In this document: piece by piece, positions 1-11,198 of the stretch | Layout of the letters: the number at the start of each line of letters is the position of its first letter | Position numbering within the stretch: the stretch's first letter is position 1 | Notes under the pieces: model-generated | Told to the model about the DNA's origin: nothing | The model's database searches: none | The model's input: the letters and a program-made list of their open reading frames with translations, nothing else | DNA from: Apiotrichum sp. Y4204 | Taxonomy: Eukaryota; Basidiomycota; Tremellomycetes; Trichosporonales; Trichosporonaceae | Direction of reading: 5' to 3' | Assembly (NCBI GenBank): GCA_025531455.1 | Contig: JAMYHL010000042.1 | Coordinates: 310,001 to 374,000, forward strand | DNA length: 64,000 bases | Position numbers and translations under genes: made by a program

Positions 1-1
1 C

Positions 2-706
2 GAGCGCGGATACTCGGGCCTCGCCTCCGAGGCGTTCATCGGGTGGTATGACCCTATGGTCCTCAACAGCGTGACGCAATTGGTTCTCAACATCACGGCC
101 GACAGCCCGATCCGCGACGATTTTGAGATCAACCCGGAGCTCCTGGAAGAGGAGTACGAGCCGACCGAGGTTGACGGGAGCGAAACGGAGCGCGACTCGG
201 CGAGCGAGTGCGAGGCGATGAAGGTGGACGAGACCCCGCAGGAGACGGCCGAGCGTTTGGAGATGATAGCCGAACTCGAGGCCGAAGCCGCCAGCCCCGT
301 GCGCCCGCCGACACTGCACGTCATGTCGCCGAACCGCGGAGTCGACTTCCGGGCCCCCGTGCTCGTCAACTTGACGAGCATCCGCGTCAACGTCGGTCCT
401 GGTGTGAGCCACCTCCAGGTCGCCAAGCTCGTCGCCCCGTACCTCGTGCGGGACCACCAGTCGACTATCGAGGTGACGTTCGCTGGCGTCGGGATGAGCC
501 ACCACGCCGGCTCCCCCTCAACGACTTCTCGCCCGCCGGTCTATGTTAATTCGACCGTCCGCCGTATATTCCTCGACATGCTGAGGATGATGGCTTGGGC
601 CGCGCGCCGCGCTGTAAAGCCCCGCCTTTGTCTGAAGAAGCTTCGTGTCGAGCTGGGGCTGGTCGAGGTCGTGCCGGAGCTCCCGGCCCACCTCTATGTG
701 AAGTAG
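2..706 (+). CDS. Hypothetical protein, 5' end missing (left-edge partial)
   Basis: The frame is open from base 2, so the start lies outside the window; the first internal ATG is at 56 but need not be the start. About 234 codons remain before TAG at 704-706. The visible part has a very acidic stretch (Glu/Asp-rich, roughly codons 40-100), then a more ordered part with alternating hydrophobic residues and a basic C-terminus (RRAVKPRLCLKKLR). I recognise no domain. It sits beside two other unrecognised proteins, and the three may belong to a lineage-specific set. The coding call rests on codon-position GC bias and the long open frame; function is unknown. Confidence 0.6.
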   Translation, partial: ERGYSGLASEAFIGWYDPMVLNSVTQLVLNITADSPIRDDFEINPELLEEEYEPTEVDGSETERDSASECEAMKVDETPQETAERLEMIAELEAEAASPVRPPTLHVMSPNRGVDFRAPVLVNLTSIRVNVGPGVSHLQVAKLVAPYLVRDHQSTIEVTFAGVGMSHHAGSPSTTSRPPVYVNSTVRRIFLDMLRMMAWAARRAVKPRLCLKKLRVELGLVEVVPELPAHLYVK

Positions 707-1509
707 GGAGCTGAAGTTGAGCGGGTGGCGTGTCTAAGGTGAATGAGAGTGATGAGCATGGGACAGTAGGCAAGGGAAGAAGAGAAGAGAAGACAATCAG
801 AAGTTAGCAGTATAGACACATTGTTAAAACACAAGAACGATCATTGTAGCTTAGTGCAATTAGTAGGCGTGCATGGAGATGTATTGTTGATAGAGTACCA
901 TTAACAACCAGGACAAGCACTTAGATCCTCCCAAACACTCCAACTTATCACACTTTTGCATGGTTTCTTGCGTTACACCTTTCTCGTGGGAATCCTGGGT
1001 CCCATCAGCGACTTTCACGCTGTCCAAATTCAAAGTCAGGCGCGTCGCCACAACATCACCTCCACATCATCATAACGTTCTCCAATCTCAACAGTCGTAC
1101 ATGCAACAATCGCAGTTATGGGGATCGGAGCAGGTGCGAGCGCGCCCAAGGCCGCGAACACGGCGCGAGATCCCTATCTCGTATCTCCAGGACAGCCGCG
1201 GTGCGAGGTCATAAGCATTGACAGCCCCCGAACGGCCGGCGGCAACGGACCACACTCAAACACCCAGATCTGATGAGTGTGCGGTCACGAATATCTGTTA
1301 GCGGGGCCTTGACAGCCATAACCGCACCATCTCCGGTGTAAGAGGCTGCTGTGTGCTGCGCGAAGTGTTTGGAGATGTTAGCTTCTTCGAGGCCGTCGAG
1401 GTCGTCGAGAACGCTCAACGTTGGGTATAAAGTTGGAGCCTCTGGGAGAGGATGTGGCCGCCAACCAACCCCTCTTCCTCCTTGTGCAAAGTCTATCAGT
1501 ATTCGTGCA
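707..1509. other. Intergenic region, no gene seen
   Basis: It holds the 3' flank of the left-edge gene and the promoter of the gene starting at 1510. Composition is AT-richer than the genes. Apart from the TATA box listed separately I see no convincing signal. Confidence 0.6.
1426..1431 (+). promoter_or_regulatory. TATA box
   Basis: TATAAA lies 79 nt upstream of the ATG at 1510. An in-frame ATG at 1375 lies upstream of this box, so the box argues that translation starts at 1510. Confidence 0.5.
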
Positions 1510-2604
1510 ATGGAGGCCGATACCCCGTTCACCACCACCACCGCCGGCGACACCCAGACCACTGCGGCCAGCGACATCCCGACCCCCCTGGCGAACACCC
1601 AGGCCGCTGAGGCTAGGGACATCACCACTATGGCCGACACCCAGGCCCCTGCGGGCAGCGACATCCCAGCGGCCGAAGAGGCCGAAGCCTCAACTCCCCT
1701 CTTTCACCCCAGCGGCCTGTCGCTCACGCGCCGCCCGACGTGGGACGATCTCCCGGCGCTGATCGCGGGCATCGACGACCTCGACCGTCGGCAGCACGCC
1801 CTGCGCGCCGAACTCCCCCTGATCATGGAGGCGTGCCTCGAAAACGGCATGATGGCAGAGTACGAGCGCGCGCGGGCCAACAATGATGAACTCCAGACGG
1901 AGTTGGCCACTTTCACGGGCCGGCTCCGCGACATGGCCTACGAGATGACCGAAGCGAGGCAGCGCAGTGAGCGTGCCCGCGCCGCTGAGCGTACCTACGC
2001 CGCTGAATGTAGCCGCGCCGCTGAGCGTATCCAGGCCGCTGAGCGTACCCGCGCCGCTGAGCGCGACGCGCACGCCGCCGCCGTGGCGGACGCCGTGACC
2101 CGCGCCCAGCCCCAGCCGGAGGATACGCCCCCGGAGTACGAGTCGCCCGGGCCGACCGACTCGCCGCCTCCGCCGTACGAGTCCGGCGAGACCGACTCGG
2201 CAGGCTCGGCAGCCTCGAGCGCCGACCCGACCTACAACCTCGTGGGGCCTTTCCAGGATATCGAGTTTGAAGGGCCCCCAACACCCGTTGTGGCCGGGAT
2301 GCTCCGCCGGATCTTTTCGCCCGTCACCCTCCTCCCGCACATCCAGGCGCAGCCTTCCGCTCCCCGCCCGACCGGAGACAACTTCTACACCCAGGTCAGC
2401 GTCCACCACCACACGCGCCCCCGTGAGCCGTACACCGTCAGCGGGGGGAATTCCAACGAGGAGGGTCAGGAAGAGGGCGAAGCGGATCCCCGGAGGAGGA
2501 TGTTCCAGAACGACGCGACTCAGGGTGGGGCCGGTGCCGCCGGCGAGAATGACACGGTTGACGACGGCCCTGAGGGCAAGGTGAAGCTCTCGAAGACGGT
2601 GTGA
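1510..2604 (+). CDS. Hypothetical coiled-coil protein with RAAER repeats
   Basis: 364 aa in a single exon. The N-terminus (about 1-60) is Thr/Ala/Asp-rich. Residues about 75-200 are predicted by eye to be helical, with a run of imperfect RAAER-type 6-residue repeats (near 1975-2060, DNA unit about 18 nt) typical of a coiled coil. A Pro-rich section follows with PPEYES and PPPPYES, which resemble PPxY-type WW-domain ligands. The C-terminus is charged and low-complexity. The start at 1510 is preferred over the in-frame ATG at 1375 because a TATA box lies between them. No family recognised; the scaffold role suggested by the coiled coil and PPxY-like motifs is inference. Confidence 0.65.
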   Translation: MEADTPFTTTTAGDTQTTAASDIPTPLANTQAAEARDITTMADTQAPAGSDIPAAEEAEASTPLFHPSGLSLTRRPTWDDLPALIAGIDDLDRRQHALRAELPLIMEACLENGMMAEYERARANNDELQTELATFTGRLRDMAYEMTEARQRSERARAAERTYAAECSRAAERIQAAERTRAAERDAHAAAVADAVTRAQPQPEDTPPEYESPGPTDSPPPPYESGETDSAGSAASSADPTYNLVGPFQDIEFEGPPTPVVAGMLRRIFSPVTLLPHIQAQPSAPRPTGDNFYTQVSVHHHTRPREPYTVSGGNSNEEGQEEGEADPRRRMFQNDATQGGAGAAGENDTVDDGPEGKVKLSKTV

Positions 2605-3752
2605 GTTCCCTGCGCACGAACGGGAGCATCACAACAAGAAGCCCGCTGGCGAGCTTTAGAACACAGACGAACACGATACGCGCATCCCTGTGAACGATGG
2701 AACGATGGCGACAATGACGACAATGACGGCAACGACAAGAACCACACGCCCATGTAACCAGGGACCCGTGGACGCTTTACACGTGTCCTGGTTTGGCGTC
2801 AAAGCGCACTGGCGTTTGTACCTGCAATATCCGAGGGTTTGATAGTTTATGAATTAGTTTAAGTTGTACGCGCAGCTGCAGAGAGTTGCGACCCCTGGAG
2901 ATCCACTCGTTATGCGCCTCAGTTGTGTCTTTTGTCCGACTCACAGTCGGCGTTCCGGTGATCATCTCTCCTCGTGGGTGTTTGAGCGCGATCGAATGCA
3001 AGGGGCAGAGGGGAACCGGAACTCCAAGGTCTCCCTCCGAATGCGCTCACTTGTCGGTACCAGACCCTGTGACATACAACATGCCGTCATGTGCTTCAGA
3101 AGCTGCGGCTGGGAGGCACTGACTGCTACGCTGAAGTCTGAGTACGCTTTGGCCCCATCTTTCTCGTCTTTTGTCCGACACACCACCGGCGTTCCAGTAT
3201 GCCGCTCGGGTGTGAGTGCCCAAGCGCGATCGAGGCGTAAGGGTCGACAGCCGGAACCGACCACCGGAACCCGAGATGGATGTGGTCTCTGGCTCTATTC
3301 CTTCGCTCACTTGGTCACCAACGGGCCGCGTAGATTACTTTTAGAGGACAAAGAGTACCTCGAGGACCAGTCGCGTCTCAGTTCCTCTCAAGAGATACGT
3401 TCAACCTTTGTTCTTGGTGTCGTTTCGAAGAAGCACTGCGACGCCTCTCGAGCCACCGAGCGGCCTCGTGTGGACAGGCTGGCCTTTGTCCTGCAGGGGA
3501 CTGTCAGCGCGGGCATGTCTCTACACTGTATGACTCGCAGAGGGCCCGAAAGGTGTTCAGTGCTGTGAATTGTCAACAGCAGAAGGCCAGATCAGTATAT
3601 AAACAGTAGTTCACAGAGATCCATCCTTTGTCCACCACCTCCCACCACTTTCACCCATCCATCCCTCTGCCTACAGTAGGACTCTCCCGTAACTTGCTCG
3701 CCATCAGTCTTTGTGTACGTCGCACCAGCAGTCCTCACTGACAGACAGCACA
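2605..3752. other. Intergenic region with a degenerate tandem repeat
   Basis: Two related segments, anchored by the shared stretch TTTGTCCGAC at 2931 and 3170 (spacing 239 nt) and continuing through GGCGTTCC and GCGATCGA motifs. The spacing is not a multiple of three and the two copies read in different frames, so the 218-codon open frame across them (2912-3568) is probably not a gene. Confidence 0.5.
3596..3603 (+). promoter_or_regulatory. TATA box
   Basis: TATATAAA lies 150 nt before the ATG at 3753. A candidate 5'UTR intron (GTACGT at 3715 to an AG at 3744 or 3748, with a CTGAC branch site) lies between it and the start codon. Confidence 0.5.
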
Positions 3753-4592
3753 ATGACCAGCACCGCGGCTGAGACCACCAACGTCTGCGACGGCTCGCTC
3801 GCCGACGCAGACCTCTCGATCTTCTCGGACGTTCCCAGCCCCAATGTCCCCGACGACACTGACGCTACCACTAACGTCCGGCACGTCTCGTTTGCCATCG
3901 ACCCCACCTTCGCGCCCAGCATCCCCAACACCCCCGACGCGTCCATCCTCCGCGGCGTTCCCGAGACACCCGATGCGCCCAAGGGCCCCGCCAAGATGCT
4001 CGACCCGGCGGACCTCGACATTCCCGCGTCGATGCGCACCCCCACGGCACTCTCCGAGCTGCGCAAGATGCACGAGCTCCTCTCGACGCTCGCGGTGCGT
4101 CTCGACGAGAGCGACCAGCGCCTCATGAAGCTCGATCGGCACGTCGAGTCCATGGCGACTGCCCTGGACCGTAACTTCCAGGTGCTCTTCACCGACAACT
4201 TTGAGACGCGCGCTCTCCTCCACGACACGCTCGACACAGTCATCAACTCGTACGAGGAGGGCGAGTCTGAGGTCGTCGATAGCATTTCGGACCTGTCGCA
4301 CGAGGACATTGCCCCTGGGACTGATCTCGCGTCCGAGGTCGGCCGTGCGGGCCTTGACCGCGAACGCGTGACTTTCGCCACTCCCCCCAGGAACACTACC
4401 AGGGTCGCGAGCGCGTCGAGGGGAGCCGTCGCCAATGCCCCCCAGACGCCGGGCAAGACCCCTCGTACCGCTTGGCGCAGGCACGGGACCGCCGCCAACC
4501 TCCAGCGCGTCGTCTCGGAGCGCAACGCCGACCGCCTCGAGGCGATCGCCAAGATTGACCCCACGTTTGCCGGGCACAACCCCAACGCCTAA
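3753..4592 (+). CDS. Hypothetical protein with central coiled coil
   Basis: 279 aa, single coding exon. The N-terminal 85 residues are Asp/Pro/Thr-rich and look disordered. Residues about 95-170 are amphipathic and helical (heptad-like Leu/Met spacing around LSELRKMHELL). The C-terminus is basic, with SP/TP sites (APQTPGKTPRTAWRR) and a closing DPTFAGHNP that echoes DPTFAPSIP near the N-terminus. ATG 3753 is the first in frame; upstream is a TATA box and a probable tiny 5'UTR intron ending 4-8 nt before the ATG. No family recognised; possibly a basidiomycete-specific regulatory or structural protein. Confidence 0.65.
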   Translation: MTSTAAETTNVCDGSLADADLSIFSDVPSPNVPDDTDATTNVRHVSFAIDPTFAPSIPNTPDASILRGVPETPDAPKGPAKMLDPADLDIPASMRTPTALSELRKMHELLSTLAVRLDESDQRLMKLDRHVESMATALDRNFQVLFTDNFETRALLHDTLDTVINSYEEGESEVVDSISDLSHEDIAPGTDLASEVGRAGLDRERVTFATPPRNTTRVASASRGAVANAPQTPGKTPRTAWRRHGTAANLQRVVSERNADRLEAIAKIDPTFAGHNPNA

Positions 4593-4896
4593 GGCCCGAT
4601 ATCGCGCCACCGTTTGTATCCACAATATGTTCGAGTTCCATAAAGTATCTGCGTGATGAATTAGTTTGGTGTTTAACTGGAGCATCTTTGCCCTTACCGG
4701 TGGTTCTCCACCTTTCTTGCTGGGCATAGAGTTCTCGCGCTGCTAGTCCTCTGGAAGCGTTGTGAGAAGCTTGATGTTAGAACAATAACGAGACTTGTCA
4801 ATGCGATCCTTAGTATCCTCAGATTACAAGTCTTTCGAGTTGACTGTGAGTCCAGCACGCTGGGTGCATTTCAGATACTGTCAGAACAACACACGC
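4593..4896. other. Convergent 3' flanks, nothing seen
   Basis: This lies between the stop codon of the + strand gene ending at 4592 and the AFG1 stop on the other strand. It would hold both polyadenylation regions. I see no further gene. Confidence 0.6.
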
Positions 4897-7238
4897 CTAC
4901 TTCTCTCCACCACGGCGCCACCGCAGCCGGCCTGCAGCCTGCCCCTCGGTGCCCTCCTCATCATATACACGCGTGCCCTGTCCCCATCGTCCGGCGCGCG
5001 GCCCCCACTCCTCGACGCCCCACGCGTGCACGTCGCGGATACGCGGCGCGCCCTCACGGGGGCCACCGAGCGACTCGGCGCGCTCCTCGACATCTTCCTT
5101 CGTCCCGCCAGTCGCGAGGATCTCGTCTAGGTCGGGGCGCGCGCCGGAGCGCGAGCCGATCTCGCGCGCCATCCCGTCGTCCTTTCCCCCAATTATCGTC
5201 GTCCCGTGCCGCACGGACCGGCGCGCGGGACCCGTCACCGGCCCAGAGTGCGCTTCCCACCCGCGTGCGTTGGGATCTAGTGGGAGCCAGGGCTCGGCGG
5301 CGTAGGCCGGTGAAGTGGACATTTCGATGAGACGCGAAACGGCGCGTTTCTGGCATGGAGTCAGAGACTAAGCGCCGGTTGTACTCACGTATGCGAAACG
5401 CTCATCCTCGCCGGTGAAAATGGACATGACGGAGAAGCTGCTTCCGAGGTCGGCGTGGTCCTGGCGCTCGCGTTCAGCGCGCGTTTGCGGATTGTACACG
5501 GAGACGTTGGCGCGTGGCTGCGCTGCCAGACTCTCGGAAAGGGCCTCGGCCTCAAGCGCGTCGTGGAAGGCGTGCTGCTCGGGATCGAGAGATGGGTCGA
5601 GAGCGTCCGGGAAGAAGAGGTGCTCTGGCTGTGCTGCGGCGCGCACGGCAATCTTACACCGCGACTCGTCTGCGGTCAGCACTTAGTCGCACTCTGTACT
5701 CACACAACGCGTCAATCAGGTTGATCAGCCGGCGAGCCTCATTCTTGTGGCGCAGAAGCAGGACGGGGATATTGTCGAGATAAAAGGTCTCAAAGCTTGA
5801 GGCGAGGGTAAGGTAGTCTGCTGGGCCGAGGGACGTCTCGCAAAGCTCCTCGAAATCAAACCGCGCCGCGTTGCCTTTGGCATGGGGAACAGTGAGGCGG
5901 CGGCCGTAGACGACAAGATCGCGTGGCGTGGCAGGCTCATTGCTTTCTGCTTCCCAGGAGGCTTCAAAGGATGGGTCCTCGAGATCCATCCAACGCGGCG
6001 GCGCGTCTGGGTCCATTTCGCCAATGCGACGGAAGTCACGCCCTCCGTCGAGCTGCACAACTTCGCATCGTGACTTCAACGCATCGAGGAATCCCGCCAT
6101 GCGGTCGCGCTGGACACCGTGGTGGTAAAGATCATCCGGGACGCGATTCTAAGGTCAGTTAGTGTCGAGCTTGATCCACTCACAGAGCAAGAGAGAACAA
6201 CGCCGCCGAGACGCCAGTACCAGCTCAGCACGTCGCGAATGAGGGCCGCCGAGGATGCGTCCACGAGCTGCATCTCGTCAAAGCTGGCATTAGCGAGACG
6301 CTGACTTCAAGAGCTCACTAGAGGACGTGGTAATCCAATATCATCTCCTTGGCGACTTTCGTCAGCTCCCGCTATCACAAGCCCGTACTCACTAACAAAC
6401 GGGATGGAGTCCCGCGGGTCGGCATACGACGGCTCTTCCACAGCTGCGTCCTCGTCTGCGCTCTTGTATCGACCACCGGCAAACACCGAGCGCCACCCAC
6501 GGACGCCTGCGACTTCCATGTTGCGCGTGCTGTGGCCCTCCGGGGCGGCGTTGCGCCGGCGCTCCGTTTCGGCAAAGACGCGCTGGTAGATCCACAGCGT
6601 GAACGCATGGTAGTGATGGCGGGCCTTGCGTGCCGGCAGCGCATCGTACAGCAGTGAGAGGAGGAACGACTTGCCTGTCCCTGGCGGGCCGGTGAGGAGT
6701 ATGCCCTTGGGCGTGTCCAGTGCCTCGATCTCCTCCTCGCCGCTGAGGACCTTGACTAGCGCCATATCGCGCGGATCCTCCTCGGACGACCACCACGAGC
6801 GCGCTCTGTCGACCGTCTTCTGGGCCGTCGAGCGAGGTAGCGGTGGTGTCGGGCCAAGCTTGGCGAGAAGATGTAGCGGCGGCTCGTAGTCGCGCAGTTC
6901 GGCGAAGAGGTGTCGAAGCTGTTGTTAGCGGTGCACGGAAGGCGGCTCACCTTCATGACCACCCGAACCTGTTCATCGTCCCAGGTCAGCCGACCGGATG
7001 CGACGAGGCCGCGATATACCTCAAGCAGATCGACTTTGTCCGTCTCTTGTGCCTTTTCCGGTGGCGGCGTGTCTGTCACTGCCGGTTCCGCGGCACGGGG
7101 CGCTGTGGATCGCAGTCCGCGTGTGCTGGCGATGGTGTTCTGGGCGGTTACTCGCCGTGGAATGTTTCGTGTGCTGGCACGCACCGTCGCGCTTGCGCCC
7201 GCGCTGGTGCCTACGCGTCGAACAGCTGTTCTCAACAT
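4897..7238 (-). CDS. AFG1: AFG1/LACE1-family mitochondrial AAA-type ATPase
   Basis: Seven exons: 7238-6951, 6918-6393, 6355-6319, 6283-6184, 6148-5704, 5669-5389, 5349-4897 (2130 nt, 709 aa). The N-terminus is basic and Ser/Thr-rich, like a mitochondrial presequence. Walker A GPPGTGKS is at about 173-180, followed by the family's aromatic HHYHAFTLWIYQRV. Walker B LYFDEMQ (about 283-289) is made only by splicing the 35-nt intron 6284-6318. The family sensor-region motif SNRVPDDLYHHG is created across intron 6149-6183. AFG1 proteins act in mitochondria and assist turnover of inner-membrane respiratory subunits. The C-terminal about 140 residues (Gly/Arg/Glu-rich) extend past the usual length of about 500. 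It is divergent from the kinase at 8131. Family assignment is firm; the exact N-terminus is inferred. Confidence 0.93.
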
Positions 7239-8130
7239 GATGTGATGAATGATGAAGATGCAAAGGGGGATTGCTGCAGAAGTGGATCTTTAGGTTGTCA
7301 ACCCCACTCCATGCACCTCCACCCATCGCTCAGTGCTGTTGCTCTCTGGCAAGTGGCAACGCAATGCATGTCGGGATCGCATGCGGGGCCCCATACTGAT
7401 AAGTATACGCCCCACCAATCACAACGAGAGTTCTTGGGCGTGATCAACATTGCACGATGTGGTTCAACATTTGCATGCATCTCGATAATTTCCGTGGTGC
7501 CCACGGTACACTGGTTAACATGATAAGCCGCTGCGGTGGTATTATGTGTTTTGAACCTGTTGCCAACATGGCTAATGCCGGGACCTGTGTTCGATCCCTG
7601 GGATAGATTTGTGTCTTCGGACATCACAGGCTGCTGCAAAGCACACCATTTCAGTCGTTCCCGGACGAAGCCGGGCGACTATACAAAGAATATCCTTTTT
7701 TGGTGGCCACATGCATGCATGTGAGTGTACAGTGTGCGTATGGGCAGGTGCACATGCATACCATACGCTCGTACGCTTATACATTGCGTGCCGCAATAGA
7801 AGTGGCATTCAAGGCGTACTGCGGAGGCGGCAATGCCGCTGAGGTCACGTGATGTTCTCTCGCCAGCCATCCACGCGACTTGTTTTCTTTTGTGGATTCG
7901 GGAAATCGGGGGATGGTCGATGCCCTGAGGATGCTGGGATGCTGGATGATGTGCCGAGCCGCCGATTTGTTTGTGTACAGTCCACCACTCTACTTTCTGT
8001 CGATACTTTCTTCTACTCTCCACCACTGTAGATACATAAGGCCATTTCACCCACTCCGAGCAGCACGCTCTCCTCCTCACCTTCCACCCTCCCACTCCTA
8101 CTCTTACTGGCGGCGCCAGGGTAAACAAAC
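7239..8130. other. Divergent promoter region
   Basis: This is shared between AFG1 (leftward) and the AGC kinase (rightward). It contains a TCACGTGA palindrome at 7845-7852. A loose tRNA B-box-like stretch near 7584 has no supporting cloverleaf. No protein gene is convincing. Confidence 0.55.
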
Positions 8131-10905
8131 ATGCCGGCCCCGTCGTACCCGCACCGCCATCTGCTACTCACCAACCTCCTCGACTCGCGCCCACCATGCC
8201 CTCCCGATGCGTTTGCCGTGGAGGGGGAGAAGAATGAGCGCGGGTGCAAGCTCGATGCTCTGCTCCTCGAGGGCTGGACGGCGACGGGAAGCAGGGCGGC
8301 GCTTCTCGATCGGGACGGTGCGTCATTGCGTACTGCGCGGGTGCTGATGAACAGTGCTGCAACACGCCGAAAGCCTCCGCCTCAAGACGAACGACTTTGA
8401 GGTTCTCGGTCGTGTTGGCGAGGGCCAGTTTGGTGTGGTGCGTGGCATAATGCTCGAGCTGAGAAGTTTGGGGTAGCTCTGACGCTCAGGTTGACGCAGT
8501 GCGCTCTAAACTCGACGGCAAGGTGTATGCCATGAAGACGATCGAGAAGAGCATGGCCATGCGTGCCGGAAACGTATGTCTGTCCCTTCGACTCTGCTAA
8601 CAGCCAGCAACACCTCAGTCTCGGACTCGAACGTCACATTCACTCCCTCGTCGATGCCTCGGCCCCTACATGCCCTGCACCAGCTTTTGCCGCCGCCTTC
8701 CAGTCGCCCAACGCGCTCCATCTCGTCACTTCCTTTGCATCCTGTGGATCACTGTGGGACCGCATGTGCGAGATACTTCCGGCTCCTGGACGCGAAACTG
8801 GCCCTATGGACGAGCACGAGGTTTGCTGGTGGGCCAAGCAGATGGTCAGCGCCATCTCGTGGGTGCACGCGCAGGGCTTCGCGCACCGGTGAGTTAAGTA
8901 AGTGTGCCAACTCTAACTCTCAGCGATATCAAGCCGCACAACTTCCTTCTTCTCCCCGACTGCCGGTTGTGGCTCACCGATTTTGGCTCAGCGGCGCCGC
9001 TCTCCAACGGCACTGTGCCCCGCCGCCATTGTCTCGTGCCTACTGGCACGCCAGACTATGTGGCCCCTGAGGTGCTCCGCATAGCTGAGGAGGCACTCAT
9101 TGCCGCAGCCCACAGTGATGCCGATGAATCAAACGGTACCCTCAAGTCATCGATGAACGTCGCGGGCTATGGGCCAGAGATCGACTGGTGGTCTCTGGGC
9201 GCGACATTGTTCGAGATGAGTGCTGGCCGTGCCCCGTTCTTCTCGCCATCGATTGGAAGCACCTACGAAAAGATCATGCGCTGCGACGTCACGATGCCGA
9301 GCAACATGTCCCCGCAGCTGAAGAGTCTGCTCTCCGGGTGAGCTGATATGTTGATTGATAGCTGACATCAGCCTCCTGAGTCCGTCCGACGTTCGCTTGG
9401 GATGCGATGAATCTCAGATTGAGCGTCACGCATTCTTCCGCGAATGGCCCGGGCAGCCTCCGAACCTGGTCTGCCAACCTCTCGATCTCGACACTCTTGC
9501 CGAGTCGTTTATTCATTCGGCAGATGACATCACGTTTGACCACTTCTTCGACTCAACAATTGCGGGCGGCACAACAACGACGGCCTCGCCCTCCGTGATG
9601 ATGCCCGCAACGTGGGGCCGCTGGGTCGGTTGGTCGCTTGATCCTCCGGCAGACTTCTTCGGTGCCGAGCCTCCTGCCATCACTATCTCCCCGCCAACTC
9701 TCAAGCCCATCGCTGGAACTGTCCGCCAGCATTCCGCTCCGCCGGCCACCCACTTATTCACGCCCTTGCGCCCTGGTATCGGCTACGGCGCCACCCCACC
9801 AACGGTGCCGCGCACAGCGCCTCGCTCCGTTCCGCGCACGCGTCCTGTCTCGGAACGCCAGGCACTTGCTGAACTAATACAGTGTGTCCAGGCGTCGGCG
9901 CGCAAGAAGCTGCTCCAGTCAACAATCAAGGTTCCTGGGTCCGCATCGACTGTCTCATCAGTCTCGTCGAACGGGTGGAGCAAGGAGCACCCCCCGACGC
10001 CGACCCCAGTCTCCCGCGATGTGACCGTGTTAACCGGATTAGGCCGGAATGGATCCAGCGACCGCCCACTGTCTCGCAACTCAGACGCTCGCACGGCGCA
10101 CTCGTCGCCCATGTTCCCGCCTCGCCCAATCTCGCGCACACCGAGTCTGCTTGACCTTCCGCAGCGCGGATTCGTGCGCACCTCAAGTCTCCCTAACCCA
10201 CTCGGAACCGAGCGCACCCCGTCACTTACCTCGTTACGCAGCGGAGGGACGATGCGCATCGGCTCCGATAGCACCGCCACGCAGACCCTCTCCTCGCGCA
10301 ACAACACCCGCAGCATGAGCAGCACGCCGAACTCACAGTCGCTTTCGCGGCCCCTCTCGCTCGCGTCCGTACGCGGAGATCCCGTCCCACGCGCAAGCAG
10401 CGCCTCCCTCAAAGACGACACCTTCCTCTCCAAACTCGTCGCCGTTGACGAGCGTCCACGCAGCCAGAGCCGGAGCCAGAGCCGCTCGCTCTCTCCTGAG
10501 CTGAATGAGCTCCCCGACCTTCCCCGCGAGGTGCAGCGTGATGACGGAGGCGACACGCCCAAGGCCACGCCCGAAATGCCCTCTCGCCAGGTCCGCCCCC
10601 TCCCGCGCCGCACGGATATTCCAACCATCGCCCTCCCTCCCAGCGGCGTCTCCTCTCTCAACATCATCCCCTCTTCGGACGTCATCACCTCGACGCCAGC
10701 GCCCACCACCACCCCTCAATGCCCTCCTCCCAAACCCACGCCCGTGGACCCTTTCCTCGAGCGCTGTGCGTCCATGAAGAAGTGGCACGGCACCATCGAG
10801 GACGGATTCCAGGTGAGCTTCCGCGTTCTTTGTTCACGAAGCTGACGGCAGACGCTCGAGACCCGCCTTGCCGAGCTCATGGCGCAGCTTACCCGCGAGT
10901 TCTAA
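8131..10905 (+). CDS. AGC-type Ser/Thr protein kinase with long disordered tail
   Basis: Seven exons: 8131-8317, 8355-8437, 8490-8573, 8608-8888, 8924-9337, 9372-10812, 10852-10905 (2544 nt, 847 aa). The kinase domain is spread over exons 2-5: glycine loop GEGQFGV (about 80-86), VAIK-type lysine in YAMK (about 106), HRDIKPHN (about 211-218, assembled across the intron at 8889), DFG (about 231), activation segment ending TGTPDYVAPEV, and a DWWSLGATLFEM helix. These features resemble the DMPK/MRCK/Rho-kinase branch of AGC kinases. A Ser/Pro/Thr/Arg-rich tail of about 450 residues follows and ends in a short helical exon. Morphogenesis or cytokinesis signalling is plausible by analogy only. The subfamily is uncertain. 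Confidence 0.85.
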
Positions 10906-11198
10906 CCTTTTGTCATTGTATTATATTAGCATAGTTGTTCATTGTTTACGACGCGAGATGTCATGGCATGTTTCTTGTTCTTTCGTTTCGTTCCGAAATG
11001 TGGCTTCAAAAGTGCCTCTGTCGGTGAGATCTCCGGTCTAGGAGCTTCTTTTCCAACAATGATGCATGACGGTACATTTGCGGGTTATACTCTTGAAAAC
11101 TGAATGAGAATGGGAATGGGAATCTACAAGACTCGGATGTAAATGGGACGAGCAAGGGATCGTGTGCAAAGGGCACATGCCAAATAGCAGGACCAGTC

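Noticed and set aside
2912..3568. 218-codon open frame on + strand
   Set aside because: It spans two copies of a degenerate repeat read in different frames, lacks codon bias and promoter signals.
7555..7600. tRNA B-box-like GTGTTCGATCCCTGG
   Set aside because: No A box at the right distance and no acceptor or anticodon stem could be formed.
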